The position numbers and the translations under genes were made by a program. Positions 1-8,907 of a stretch of 64,000 nt of DNA are shown piece after piece. This stretch comes from Myxococcales bacterium (lineage in GTDB: Bacteria; Myxococcota; Polyangia; Nannocystales; Nannocystaceae): the NCBI GenBank assembly GCA_016793465.1, contig JAEUJW010000067.1:346940-410939 (forward strand), given 5' to 3'. Numbering within the stretch: position 1 is the first letter of the stretch; each line of letters starts with the position of its first letter. Below the pieces are notes generated by a model that was given only the letters and a program-made list of their open reading frames with translations, made no database searches and had not been told where the DNA came from.

Positions 1-1198
1 TGTCGACGCTGTCGACGACGGCGCCGAGGATCTCCTCGAGGTGCTGGATGACGTAGATCTCCTTGGCCCTGTCGCCCATGCTGCGCCAGGCCTCGCTGGT
101 GACCTGCAGGACCTCGGCGACGGCGGCGCCGTGCTCGACGGTCGAGGCGACCGCGCCCTTGGCGAGCACGGTCTCGGCGGCGCGGCGGACCTCGGCGGGG
201 ATGATCACCTCGGCCATCAGGCGCTTCTGCTCGAGCTCGTTGCGCACGGTCTGGAGCTCCTGCTCGGCGTTGGCGCGGGCGGTCTTGGCGGCGGCCTCGG
301 CCTCGCGCTCGATCGCCTGGGCGCGGCCCTCGAGCTCGGACTTCATCTGCTGCAGGGCGTTGCGCTTCATGAGGATCGCCGTCTCGGCGATCGCCTTGGC
401 GGTCTCGGCCCGGCGGTTGGCCTCGGCCTGGGCCTCGGAGACCTCCTGCGAGGCCTGGCTCTCGGCCTTCTCGGCGTCGCGCAGCACGGCCGCGATCTGC
501 GGGCGTCCGAGCGAGTCGAGGTAGCCGGTCTCGTCGGAGACGTGCTGGATCTTGAGGGTGTCGAGGTGCAGGCCGAGCTTGTCGAGGTCGTCCTGGGCGC
601 TCTCGACGAGGTGGTTGGCGAACGCGAGGCGGTCCTCGTTGACGGCCTCGGGGGTCATCTGCGCCAGCACCTCGCGCAGCGCGCCCTCGAGGGTCTGGCG
701 GGCGACGATCTGGATCTCGTGCGCCGACTGGCCCAGGAAGCGCTCGATCGCGTTGCGGATCAGCCGGGGGTCGGAGCTGATCTTGACGTTGGCGATGGCG
801 TGGATGCGCAGCGGGATGTTGCCGACCGAGTAGGCGTTGTTGACCGAGATGTCGATCGACATGGTCGACATGTCGAGGTGGTCGACGCGCTCGAGCAGGG
901 GCACGCGCCAGGCCCGGCCGCGGCCGCAGCCGTGGTGCTCGGGCGCCTGGTTGTCGACGCCGCGGCCGAGGATGACCAGCGGGCCGAGGTCGACGCCGTC
1001 CTTGATCCGCCGGCGTCCGGTGAAGATCAGCGCCTCGTTGGGGCGGCAGAGGTAGAGGAAGTTCTTGACCAGGACCATCAGGAAGATCAGGAACAGGGCG
1101 ACCCCGACCGCGCCGGCGACCGCGAGCGTGGCCATGTCCTTGGTCAGGGCGTCGAAGCCCGACGAGAGCGTCGGGGGACTCAGCGAAGCGAACAGCAT
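1..1198 (-). CDS. Flotillin / SPFH-domain membrane protein (3' end off the window)
   Basis: Reverse-strand frame open from ATG at 1198 to the left edge, so the C-terminus is missing. A hydrophobic segment at about residues 18-45 is followed by an SPFH/band-7 domain and a long Ala/Glu-rich helical region with repeated EAEA-type heptads, which is the flotillin (YqiK-like) layout. Flotillins scaffold membrane microdomains. A GAGG sequence lies about 7 bases upstream of the ATG. The neighbouring upstream gene (start 1867) is the OB-fold membrane partner usually found with flotillins, 63 bases away and in the same direction, so they probably form an operon. Confidence 0.85.
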   Translation of the reverse strand, partial: MLFASLSPPTLSSGFDALTKDMATLAVAGAVGVALFLIFLMVLVKNFLYLCRPNEALIFTGRRRIKDGVDLGPLVILGRGVDNQAPEHHGCGRGRAWRVPLLERVDHLDMSTMSIDISVNNAYSVGNIPLRIHAIANVKISSDPRLIRNAIERFLGQSAHEIQIVARQTLEGALREVLAQMTPEAVNEDRLAFANHLVESAQDDLDKLGLHLDTLKIQHVSDETGYLDSLGRPQIAAVLRDAEKAESQASQEVSEAQAEANRRAETAKAIAETAILMKRNALQQMKSELEGRAQAIEREAEAAAKTARANAEQELQTVRNELEQKRLMAEVIIPAEVRRAAETVLAKGAVASTVEHGAAVAEVLQVTSEAWRSMGDRAKEIYVIQHLEEILGAVVDSVD

Positions 1199-1261
1199 CA
1201 GGGACCTCGAGCGGGTGCGGGGTGCGGGGGTCGGGGTGCGGGGGACGTGACGAGGAGAAGG

Positions 1262-1867
1262 TTAGCCGGCGTCGGCGCGCGGGCTGACGCGGGCGACCAC
1301 GGCGGTGGTGTCGTTCATCTGGATCACCAGGGCTTCTTCGCCGGGGGCGAACGGGCGCTCCTCGTCGGTGGTGGCGAGCACGTCGACGGTGGTGCCCTTC
1401 AGCGTGAGGCGGAGCTTGCCGAGGCTGCCGCCGGCGATGGCGACGAGCACGCGCCCGGACTTGCCGATGTAGTCGTGGGCGCCGGCGGCGGTGCTGGTCT
1501 CGCTGTGGGCCAGGCGGCGGAACACGGCGACGGTGACCTGGCCGATCGTCAGGCCCATGACGAGCGCGAGGACCAGGCCGACGGTGGAGTCTTCGATGAT
1601 GTCGAGGCCGTCGAGCACGAGGCCGGTGAGGCCGAAGAACGCGAGGAAGAACATCCAGAAGCGCAGCGAGAGGAAGGCGGTGAACAGGCCCGAGACGGCG
1701 CCGTGGTCGCCGGCGCCGTCGTGGGCGAGGCTGGCGGGGTTGCTGGGGCCGTCGGCCTCGGCGTCGTGGGCCGCGTCGTGGCCGCCGTCCTTGTCACCCA
1801 GGAAGATGGAGGCCAAAAGCAGGAGGCCGCCGAGGGCGAACGTGAACAGGTACACGTGGACGAACAT
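1262..1867 (-). CDS. NfeD/YqiJ-like membrane protein with OB-fold domain
   Basis: 201 aa. An N-terminal hydrophobic helix, a polar His/Asp/Ala loop, two or three further hydrophobic helices (about residues 65-125) and a C-terminal beta-rich domain of about 75 aa resembling the OB fold of NfeD/YqiJ proteins. These proteins partner SPFH/flotillin proteins at the membrane, and the flotillin gene follows directly downstream. The start MFVHVYLF at 1867 places the first helix at the N-terminus. The frame stays open further upstream, but that part is Arg/His/Pro-rich and runs opposite the glycosylase gene, so it is not believed. Confidence 0.75.
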   Translation of the reverse strand: MFVHVYLFTFALGGLLLLASIFLGDKDGGHDAAHDAEADGPSNPASLAHDGAGDHGAVSGLFTAFLSLRFWMFFLAFFGLTGLVLDGLDIIEDSTVGLVLALVMGLTIGQVTVAVFRRLAHSETSTAAGAHDYIGKSGRVLVAIAGGSLGKLRLTLKGTTVDVLATTDEERPFAPGEEALVIQMNDTTAVVARVSPRADAG

Positions 1868-1954
1868 TGCGAGGCCATGATGATGGCATGGCGAGGGGCG
1901 GCGCGCAGCGGGCCTTGTGCGGGAAAAGTGCGGCGGGCAGACTGGCGCGCGGAC

Positions 1955-2608
1955 ATGGCGCCTGGAGAACACGGTTCCACGGCGGTGACGTCGCGGCGAG
2001 GGGCGATCCTCCCGCAGGCGTTCTACGCCCGCGACACGCTGGTGGTCGCGCGCGAGCTGCTCGGCAAGTGGATCCGGCGCGAGGGCGTGACGCTGCGGAT
2101 CACCGAGGTCGAGGCCTATCCGCCGGACGACTCGGCGAGCCACTGTCGCATGGGCCGCACCGACCGCAACGCGCCGATGTGGGGGCCGCCGGGGCACGCG
2201 TACGTGTACCTGTGTTACGGCGTCCACCAGATGCTGAACGTGGTGAGCGAGCCGGAGGGCGTGGGCGCGGCGGTGCTGATCCGGGCGTGCGAGCCGGTGG
2301 AGGGGCTGGCGGAGATCGTGCGGCGTCGCGGGGGCGTGACGCCGCGGGGGAGGTCGCCTTCGCCGACGCTGCTGGCGGGGCCGGGCAAGGTCGGGCAGGC
2401 GCTGGGGCTGGACACCGGCTGGTCGCGGCACGCGCTGTTCAGGGCGGGCGGGCTGACGATCCACGAGGCGCCGGCGCCGGCGGCGATCCTCGCGGGACCG
2501 CGGGTCGGCATCGACTACGCGGCGCCCGCGGACCAGGCCGCGCCGCGGCGGCTGGCGATCGCGGATTGTCCGTGGGTGACGGTGCGCAGGGCGCTGCGGC
2601 CCGTGTAA
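1955..2608 (+). CDS. 3-methyladenine DNA glycosylase (AAG/MPG family)
   Basis: 217 aa, the usual size of bacterial AAG proteins. It excises alkylated purines in base-excision repair. The family signature is clear: EVEAY at 51-55 (catalytic Glu53), ASH at 61-63, and the motif HAYVYLCYGVHQMLNVV near 81-97 lining the base pocket. ATG 1955 is chosen as the last ATG before the conserved region; GTG 1985 is also possible. It stands divergent from the NfeD-like gene and is followed 11 bases later by a HIT protein, perhaps co-transcribed. Confidence 0.9.
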   Translation: MAPGEHGSTAVTSRRGAILPQAFYARDTLVVARELLGKWIRREGVTLRITEVEAYPPDDSASHCRMGRTDRNAPMWGPPGHAYVYLCYGVHQMLNVVSEPEGVGAAVLIRACEPVEGLAEIVRRRGGVTPRGRSPSPTLLAGPGKVGQALGLDTGWSRHALFRAGGLTIHEAPAPAAILAGPRVGIDYAAPADQAAPRRLAIADCPWVTVRRALRPV

Positions 2609-2619
2609 GCTCCCGGGCC

Positions 2620-3039
2620 ATGCCGACCCTCTTCACGCGAATCATCAAAGGTGAGCTGCCGGCGCGGTTCGTCTGGCAAGACGAGCTGTGCGTGGTGTTC
2701 CTGTCGATCGCGCCGCTGCGGCCGGGGCACGCGCTGGTGGTGCCGCGCCAGGAGGTCGACCACTGGATCGACCTGCCGCCGGCGACCGCGGCTCACCTGA
2801 TGACGGTGGCGCAGATCGTCGGCAAGGCCCAGCAGGCGGCGTTCGAGCCGCGGCGCGTGGGGCTGATGATCGCGGGCTTCGAGGTGCCGCACGTGCACGT
2901 GCACGTGGTGCCGACCGAGAGCATGGGCGACCTCGACTTCGCCAACGCCGACAGCCGGGCGCCGGCCCACGCGCTCGACGAGGCGGCGGCCAAGCTGCGC
3001 GAGGCCCTGCGCGATCAAGGGGCCGAGCACGCGGTGTAA
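2620..3039 (+). CDS. HIT-family nucleotide hydrolase
   Basis: 139 aa. The histidine triad H91-V-H93-V-H95 followed by VP defines the HIT family, whose members hydrolyse nucleoside phosphoramidates or dinucleotide polyphosphates. The N-terminal LFTRIIKGELPARFVWQDE segment is typical of the Hint/HinT-like branch. It starts 11 bases after the glycosylase stop. The exact substrate cannot be read from sequence. Confidence 0.9.
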   Translation: MPTLFTRIIKGELPARFVWQDELCVVFLSIAPLRPGHALVVPRQEVDHWIDLPPATAAHLMTVAQIVGKAQQAAFEPRRVGLMIAGFEVPHVHVHVVPTESMGDLDFANADSRAPAHALDEAAAKLREALRDQGAEHAV

Positions 3040-3084
3040 CCACGGACGACCGACCCGCCTCGAGAGACACAGGAGAGAAGCACC

Positions 3085-4068
3085 ATGATGATCCTGCCGC
3101 ACCGACCCCGACGCAACCGCAAGCACCCGACGATCCGCGCGATGGTCCGCGAGCACCACGTCGGGCCCGAGCACTTTATCCTCCCGCTGTTCATCCACGC
3201 GGGTGACGACGACGTGCCGATCGGGGCGATGCCGGGGTGCATGCGGCTGTCGCCGGCGGGGCTCATGCGCGAGGTCGAGGCGGCGCGGGCGGTCGGGGTC
3301 AACGCGTTCGCGCTGTTCCCCGCGGTCGCGGACGCGCTGAAGACGCCCGACGGGCGCGAGGCGCACAACCCGAACGGGCTCATCCCGACCACGCTGAAGG
3401 CGCTGAAGGACCGGTGGCCCGACGTGGTCCTCGTCACCGACGTGGCGCTCGACCCGTACAACTCGGACGGGCACGACGGGATCGTGGCGAAGGACGGGAG
3501 GATCCTGAACGACGAGACGATCGCGGTGCTGTGCAAGCAGGCGCTCAGCCAGGCGCGCGCGGGGGCCGACATCGTCGCGCCGAGCGACATGATGGACGGG
3601 CGCGTGGGGGCGCTGCGGCTGGCGCTCGACGGCGAGGGCTTTAATGAGGTGTCGATCCTGGCGTACACGGCGAAGTACGCGTCGGCGTTCTACGGGCCGT
3701 TCCGCGAGGCGCTCGACTCGGCGCCGAAGAGCGGCGACAAGAAGACCTACCAGATGGACCCGGGCAACCGCCGCGAGGCGCTGCGCGAGGCCTCGCTCGA
3801 CGCGGCCGAGGGCGCCGACATGCTGATGGTGAAGCCGGCCGGGCCGTACCTCGACGTGATCGCGGACCTGCGGGCGGCCACGCCGCTGCCGATCGCGGCG
3901 TACCAGGTCAGCGGGGAGTACGCGATGCTGAAGGCGGCGTGTGAGCGCGGCTGGCTCGACGAGAAGCGGGCGGTGCTCGAGAGCCTGCTGGGCATCCGGC
4001 GCGCGGGGGCGGACGTGATCCTGACGTACTACGCGCGCCAGGCGGCGACCTGGCTGGTGGGGGGGTAG
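3085..4068 (+). CDS. hemB: Delta-aminolevulinic acid dehydratase (porphobilinogen synthase)
   Basis: 327 aa, full length. It condenses two 5-aminolevulinate molecules to porphobilinogen in tetrapyrrole synthesis. The Schiff-base lysines are visible: K197 in TAKYASAFYGP and K250 in MVKPAGPYLD. In the metal site the three zinc cysteines of the E. coli type are replaced by A121, D123 and D131, the aspartate-rich magnesium-type variant. AGGAGA sits 8 bases before ATG 3085. The next gene starts 3 bases after the stop, so translation is probably coupled. Confidence 0.95.
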   Translation: MMILPHRPRRNRKHPTIRAMVREHHVGPEHFILPLFIHAGDDDVPIGAMPGCMRLSPAGLMREVEAARAVGVNAFALFPAVADALKTPDGREAHNPNGLIPTTLKALKDRWPDVVLVTDVALDPYNSDGHDGIVAKDGRILNDETIAVLCKQALSQARAGADIVAPSDMMDGRVGALRLALDGEGFNEVSILAYTAKYASAFYGPFREALDSAPKSGDKKTYQMDPGNRREALREASLDAAEGADMLMVKPAGPYLDVIADLRAATPLPIAAYQVSGEYAMLKAACERGWLDEKRAVLESLLGIRRAGADVILTYYARQAATWLVGG

Positions 4069-4071
4069 AGG

Positions 4072-5307
4072 GTGAAGACGCTCGAGTTCTGGTTCGATTT
4101 TTCGTGCCCGTACGCGTACGTGGCGTCGACGCGGGTCGAGGCGCTGGCGGAGCGGGTGGGGGCGCGGCTCGACGCGCGGCCGATGCTGCTCGGCGGGGTG
4201 TTCATGGCGCGCGGGGTGCCGCAGAACCTGTCGCAGACGCTGGCTCCGGCGAAGGCGCGGCACAACCTCGCGGACATGCAGCGCCAGGCGCGGCGGGCCG
4301 GGGTGCCGCTGACGATGCCGGCGGGGCACCCGCTGCGCACGGTCGACGCGCTGCGCTGCGTGCTGGCGGCGGGCGAGCCGTACATGCCGCTGGCGCACCG
4401 GTTCTATCGCGCGTACTGGGCCGAGGGTCGGGACATCGGCGAGCGCGAGGTGGTCGCGGAGATCGTGCGCGAGGTGGGGCTCGACGCCGACGCCGTGATG
4501 GCGCGCGCGAGCGGGGAGGAGATCAAGCAGGAGCTGCGGCGGCGGACCGACGAGGCGATCGCGCGGGGGGTGTTCGGGGTGCCGACGTTCTTCGTCGAGG
4601 AGCAGCTGTACTGGGGCGCGGACCGCATGGACATGGTCGAGGCGGCGCTCGGCGGGGCGCCGACGTCGCTGCGGCCGGCGGCGGGCAGCGAGCTGGCGGC
4701 GACCGACGTGTGGTTCGACTACTCGAGCCCGTTCGCGTACCTGGCGATGGGCCAGGTGGAGGCGGTGTTCGGGGCGGCGGCGCGCTGGCGGCCGCTGCTG
4801 CTCGGGGGGTTGTTCCGCGACATCGGCACGCCGGACGTGCCGCTGTTCACGCAGAGCCCGGAGAAGCGGCGGCACACCATGGTCGACATGCAGCGCCAGG
4901 CCGCGCGGGCGGGGCTGGCGTTTCGCTGGCCGACGCGGTTCCCGGTCAACACGGTGCTGCCGCTGCGGATGACGCTGGCCGGCGGGTTGACGGCGACGCG
5001 CGAGGGGCGGGCGCTGATCGTGGCGATCGCGCGGGCGCTGTGGGCGGAGGACCGGGACATCGGAGATCCCGCGGTGCTGGCCGGGCTGGCCGACGCCCAC
5101 GGGTTCGACGGCGCCGGGCTGGTGGCGGCCGCGGGCGCGCCGGAGGCCAAGCAGAGCCTGCGAGCGTCGACCGCGGCGGCGCAGGCCGACGGCGTGTTCG
5201 GGGTGCCGACGTTCGTGGTCCACACGCGGGGCGGGGATGCGCTGTACTGGGGCGCGGACCGCATCGACGCGGCGGCGCGGGCGGCCGCCGAGCACGACGC
5301 GGCGTGA
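4072..5307 (+). CDS. Tandem DsbA-like / 2-hydroxychromene-2-carboxylate isomerase-type fusion
   Basis: 411 aa made of two copies of one thioredoxin-fold domain (about 1-200 and 208-405). Both halves share a WFDxSxPxAY start, LLGGxF, H-x-MVDMQRQAxRAG or its variant, WAExRDIG, GVFGVPTFxV and YWGADRxD. Single-domain relatives are HCCA isomerases, glutathione-dependent kappa-class enzymes. Start is GTG 4072, three bases after hemB. The usual family length is about 200 aa, so this is an internal duplication and fusion. Substrate is unknown; a haem-related role is not implied by position alone. Confidence 0.8.
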   Translation: MKTLEFWFDFSCPYAYVASTRVEALAERVGARLDARPMLLGGVFMARGVPQNLSQTLAPAKARHNLADMQRQARRAGVPLTMPAGHPLRTVDALRCVLAAGEPYMPLAHRFYRAYWAEGRDIGEREVVAEIVREVGLDADAVMARASGEEIKQELRRRTDEAIARGVFGVPTFFVEEQLYWGADRMDMVEAALGGAPTSLRPAAGSELAATDVWFDYSSPFAYLAMGQVEAVFGAAARWRPLLLGGLFRDIGTPDVPLFTQSPEKRRHTMVDMQRQAARAGLAFRWPTRFPVNTVLPLRMTLAGGLTATREGRALIVAIARALWAEDRDIGDPAVLAGLADAHGFDGAGLVAAAGAPEAKQSLRASTAAAQADGVFGVPTFVVHTRGGDALYWGADRIDAAARAAAEHDAA

Positions 5308-5313
5308 CGCGCC

Positions 5314-5339
5314 GGCGGACACGGTGACAGGTGTCCGCC
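5314..5339. terminator. Hairpin after the double-isomerase gene
   Basis: GGCGGACAC (5314-5322) pairs with GTGTCCGCC (5331-5339) across an 8-base loop, seven bases after the stop at 5307. No clear T tract follows, so termination is likely but not certain. Confidence 0.5.
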
Positions 5340-5498
5340 GTACGATGTCGCGGTCTGCCCGGGATGAGCGGGCGTGTGCGGACGTCGGCCAAGTGGAGCT
5401 GACGGGGAAGGAGAGGCCGTGTGCAGCCCGCGGGCGTGACGGCAGGAGTTGCAGGGAGCGGACCGCCGCGGGGGTGCGCCGTTGTTGTAACGTGACGG

Positions 5499-6395
5499 GT
5501 GGTGGACGGGGAGGAGACGGAGCGGGAGATCGCGGCGCTGCGGGCCGAGAACCAGCGCTTGCGCGGTCAGCTCGCGGAGCAGGCGCTGGACGCGGAGAAG
5601 TTTCGCGTGCTGTTCGAGCACGCGGCGGACGCCCTGCTGATCCTCGGCGCGGGGGGGATCCTCGACTGCAACGCGGCGGCCATCGAGATGCTGCGCGCGG
5701 ACAGCAAGGAGCAGGTGCTGCGCGTGCACCCGGCGGTGCTGTCGCCGGAGGTGCAGCCCGACGGGCGACGCTCGCTCGAGAAGAGCGTGGAGATGGATCG
5801 CACGGCGCACGAGCGCGGCTTCCACCGCTTCGAGTGGATGCACCGCCGCATGAACGGCGAGGACTTCCCGGTCGACGTGACGCTGACGCCGGTGTCGCTG
5901 CCGGGCGAGCGCGTGCTGATGGTGGTGTGGCACGAGCTGACGCAGCTGCGCGCGCGCGAGGCGGAGCTGCTCGCCAGGGCGGAGCTGATCGCCAGCCAGC
6001 GGGCGGAGATCCAGCGCATGACGCTGCCGGTGCTGGCGGTGTGGGACCGCGTGGTGATGATCCCCGTGCTCGGCGACCTCGACGGCGAGGGCGCCGATCA
6101 ATTGACGGAGACCGCGCTCGCGGCGGTGGCCCGGGCGCAGGCGCGGGCGGTGATCGTGGACCTCACGGGGCTGTCGCGGGTCGACGCGCGCACGGCCCAG
6201 GGGCTGCTCGGAGTGCTGGCGGCGGTGCGGCTGGTCGGGGCCGAGGGGATCGTCGTGGGCATCCGCCCGGCCATCGCCAGGGCGCTGGTCGACGCCGACG
6301 TCGAGCTGCCGCGCGTGCGGGTGCTGACGAGCCTGCGCGAGGCGATCGAGGTGTGCGTGCGCGGACAGCTCGCCGGCGCGGCGAAGAATTTTTGA
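5499..6395 (+). CDS. PAS-STAS regulator (RsbR-like)
   Basis: 298 aa. A short N-terminal coiled coil leads into a PAS domain (about 30-150; FRVLFEHAADALLIL... WHELTQLRAREAEL) and then a C-terminal STAS domain (about 175-290) with the typical RsbR-type opening MIPVLGDLDGEGADQL and VDLTGLSRVD. RsbR-type proteins are sensory subunits of stressosome-like complexes. In STAS regulators a Ser/Thr after the ID/VD strand can be phosphorylated; here the motif reads VDARTAQG. Start is GTG 5499 or the adjoining GTG 5502; no ATG is available. No kinase or phosphatase partner is adjacent. Confidence 0.75.
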   Translation: MVDGEETEREIAALRAENQRLRGQLAEQALDAEKFRVLFEHAADALLILGAGGILDCNAAAIEMLRADSKEQVLRVHPAVLSPEVQPDGRRSLEKSVEMDRTAHERGFHRFEWMHRRMNGEDFPVDVTLTPVSLPGERVLMVVWHELTQLRAREAELLARAELIASQRAEIQRMTLPVLAVWDRVVMIPVLGDLDGEGADQLTETALAAVARAQARAVIVDLTGLSRVDARTAQGLLGVLAAVRLVGAEGIVVGIRPAIARALVDADVELPRVRVLTSLREAIEVCVRGQLAGAAKNF

Positions 6396-6410
6396 TTTTT
6401 TTAAAACTAT

Positions 6411-7442
6411 TTAAAAACGGCCGGTGAGCGCGAGGCCGCCGCCGCCGGGCAGCCAGGTCGGGCCGAGGGCGAGGGCCTTGCGGGCGCGCTTCTCCTTGCT
6501 GATGCCGGTGGCCAGCAGGGCGACGCCGGTGACGAGCAGGACGCCGCCGATCGCCCCGGTCGCGGCGGCCAGGCGGTTGGCGGACAGGCCCTTGTCGAGG
6601 AAGTCCTGCAGCGCGGCCTGGTCGGGCATGCCGGTGGCGACCTCGGCGTCGCCGTCGTCGTCGAGGTTGGCGCCGCGGCCGAGGCCGTAGCCCATGACCG
6701 CGAGCAGCGAGACGCCGACGCCGACGCCGACGCCGCCGGCGATCGAGAGGCGGCGACCGAGCTTCTTCTCGGCCTCGGCGGCCTTGCGGCGGCGCTCGGC
6801 CTCGGCCTGCCTGGCGGCCTCGACGGCGGGGTCGGGGCGCCTGGCGGCCTCGGCGGCCTCGCGGGCGCGCTCGGCCTCCTCGCGCTCGCGCCCCAGGCGC
6901 TCGGCCTCGAGGCGCTCGTGCTCGCCGATCTTGCCGCGGATCTCCTTCAGGCGTCCGTCGATCTCGGCGGCGGTCTCGGTGTCCTGGGGATCGATCGCCT
7001 GCAGGTAGCCGGACAGCAGGCGGTCGGCCTTGCGGAGGTAGGCGACCTGCGGGTCGATCGCGTAGGCCTCGAGGCAGGCCTGGCCGATCTGGTAGGCGAG
7101 CAGGTTGCGCTGCGAGGTGTACTCGGGGTCGCCGGGCAAGAGGTCGTAGGCCTTCGTCCACAGTTCGATCGCGCCGGCGTAGTCGGCGGTCTCGTAGCGG
7201 GTCTGGGCCGACTGGGCGAGCTCGGCGACCTTCTGCATGGGGCCGGGTTGGGCCGCGGGCGCGGTGGAGCGGGCCGTCCGCGCCGGAGCGGCGTCGGCGA
7301 ACCACAGCGAGGCGACGAGCGAGAGGGCAGATCCAGCGAGCACCGTGGCGAGCTTATTCGCGGCGACGCGACCTGGGCAAGACGACGCATCCGCGCCGCG
7401 CGGGCGGGGTCGATGTCGAGCGACGCGGCGCGTCGCTGTCAC
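6411..7442 (-). CDS. Exported TPR/coiled-coil protein with two C-terminal membrane helices
   Basis: 343 aa. A signal-like hydrophobic stretch (about 32-52), a TPR-like region (LAQSAQTRYETADYAGAIELW... through 170), a charged Glu/Arg/Ala coiled coil (about 170-235), and two hydrophobic segments (about 236-258 and 295-315) near the C-terminus. A protein of the same plan is encoded at 40190-41095 next to a Ser/Thr kinase, which suggests a family tied to kinase signalling or envelope assembly. The start is GTG 7442; no in-frame ATG precedes the signal segment. It converges on the PAS-STAS gene over an unusually AT-rich 15-base gap. Confidence 0.6.
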   Translation of the reverse strand: MTATRRVARHRPRPRGADASSCPGRVAANKLATVLAGSALSLVASLWFADAAPARTARSTAPAAQPGPMQKVAELAQSAQTRYETADYAGAIELWTKAYDLLPGDPEYTSQRNLLAYQIGQACLEAYAIDPQVAYLRKADRLLSGYLQAIDPQDTETAAEIDGRLKEIRGKIGEHERLEAERLGREREEAERAREAAEAARRPDPAVEAARQAEAERRRKAAEAEKKLGRRLSIAGGVGVGVGVSLLAVMGYGLGRGANLDDDGDAEVATGMPDQAALQDFLDKGLSANRLAAATGAIGGVLLVTGVALLATGISKEKRARKALALGPTWLPGGGGLALTGRF

Positions 7443-7607
7443 GCGGGCGCGCCGCCGGGCGGGCGAAGCCGGGCAACGCCGGGGATCCGCGGAGCGCGAT
7501 CGGGCCAGGCGGGCGGTGGGGCACGGCCGCGCGCCGAGATGTCCGAACGGACAGGTAACAAAGGGGCGTTGCTCGCTCGGAGCGAGTCGCCAATACTGGG
7601 CCTCCTC

Positions 7608-8753
7608 ATGGGTCGTCTCGCCTTCCTAACGGTGTCGCTGATCGGGCTGGGAGCCTGTTTTACGGGCGGGTTCCTCGACGGCCAGCCGTGTCAGTCGGAC
7701 GCCGACTGCGGGCCGAAGCTGGCGTGCGAGGCGGGCTACTGCGGGGGGCGGCCGCCGGGGCTGTCGTCGTCGACGACGTTCGTGCCGACCACCGACCCGA
7801 CGACGACGGCGCCGTCGACCACGGACGCGTCGACGAGCACGGGGTTCGACCCGACGACGACGACGGGCACGACGATGATGGTCGACCCGACGACCGGGTC
7901 GTCGTCGACCGGCGACAACACGACCGGGCCGGGCTGCGGCTACGGGCGCTGCGCGGACATCGACCTGGTGGTGATCGTCGACAACTCGCCGAGCATGAAC
8001 GACAAGGAGAGCGCGATGCTGCAGGCGCTGGTGTCGTTCCAGGTCAACATCCAGCCGGAGCTCGAGCAAGCGTGCAGCCTGCACATGGCGGTGATGACCA
8101 CGGACACCGCCTATCCGTTCAACCCGGTCGAGTGTCAGAAGCCGGGGGCGTTGGTCCAGCGCAACTTCAACGGCGAGGAGTGCATGACCGCGGAGGGCCA
8201 CCCGTACGCGACGCTGGCCGACATCGACAACCCGGTGCCGCTGCTGTGCCTGATCCAGGTCGGGGCGATGGGCGCGGACGACGAGCGGCCGGTCGAGATG
8301 ATGTTCGAGATGTTCAACCCCACGGTCAACGGCGCCGACAAGTGCAACGAGGGCTTCATCCGCAAGGACTCGCAGCTGATGGTCGTGCTGGCGACCGACG
8401 AGGACGACGACAAGAACGACGCGCAGGGCCACAGCGGGTCGCTGCAGCCGGCGTCGATCTGGTACGACGGGCTGGTCGCGCTGAAGCCGGAGAAGGACAT
8501 GCTGATGATCGGGCTGCTCGGCGACGACGACCAGTCGATGACGGACTGCGCGTGGGACCCGACGATGACGGTGATGTACCCCGACGGCAAGGGCGCGGAG
8601 CCGGCGACCAACCTGAAGGCGCAGCTGTTCAACAAGTTCTCCGAGGAGCACAGGGCCATCGGTCCGCTGTGCGTGCCGCAACAGGACGGGATCTACGACC
8701 CGCTGATCATGGAGATCCGCGACAAGCTGCGCGCGATGTGTGAAGTGGAGTGA
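7608..8753 (+). CDS. Lipoprotein with vWA-like domain
   Basis: 381 aa. MGRLAFLTVSLIGLGAC gives a signal peptide with lipobox and lipidated Cys17. A Thr/Ser/Asp linker (about 50-105) follows, then a vWA-type fold with a MIDAS-like VDNSPSMND motif and long loops holding paired cysteines. vWA domains bind metal and ligands, so a surface adhesion or assembly role is plausible. The ATG at 7608 is chosen because it starts the signal peptide. A copy of the recurrent ATGTCC-N4-GGACAG palindrome lies 53 bases upstream. Confidence 0.75.
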   Translation: MGRLAFLTVSLIGLGACFTGGFLDGQPCQSDADCGPKLACEAGYCGGRPPGLSSSTTFVPTTDPTTTAPSTTDASTSTGFDPTTTTGTTMMVDPTTGSSSTGDNTTGPGCGYGRCADIDLVVIVDNSPSMNDKESAMLQALVSFQVNIQPELEQACSLHMAVMTTDTAYPFNPVECQKPGALVQRNFNGEECMTAEGHPYATLADIDNPVPLLCLIQVGAMGADDERPVEMMFEMFNPTVNGADKCNEGFIRKDSQLMVVLATDEDDDKNDAQGHSGSLQPASIWYDGLVALKPEKDMLMIGLLGDDDQSMTDCAWDPTMTVMYPDGKGAEPATNLKAQLFNKFSEEHRAIGPLCVPQQDGIYDPLIMEIRDKLRAMCEVE

Positions 8754-8907
8754 CGCTGCCCTGGCGCCGGGCGCGGCGGGCCTCGTGACGCGGGGCAGCG
8801 GGGCGGCGCGAGGTCGCGCGGGGACGTGTGATTAATGGACGTGGCCGCGTGGCCGCGGGCCCGGGGCGCTGGCCCGGGGCCGGGGGGATTTCCGCTATAG
8901 TCCGGGC

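Noticed and set aside
41..2608. An 855-codon forward open frame across the first 2.6 kb
   Set aside because: Only the part from 1955 encodes a recognisable protein (the DNA glycosylase). The rest is the complement of the flotillin and NfeD-like genes, open because of high GC.
2515..5322. A 935-codon reverse open frame
   Set aside because: It is Arg/His-rich and lies opposite the HIT, hemB and isomerase genes, which have clear motifs on the forward strand.
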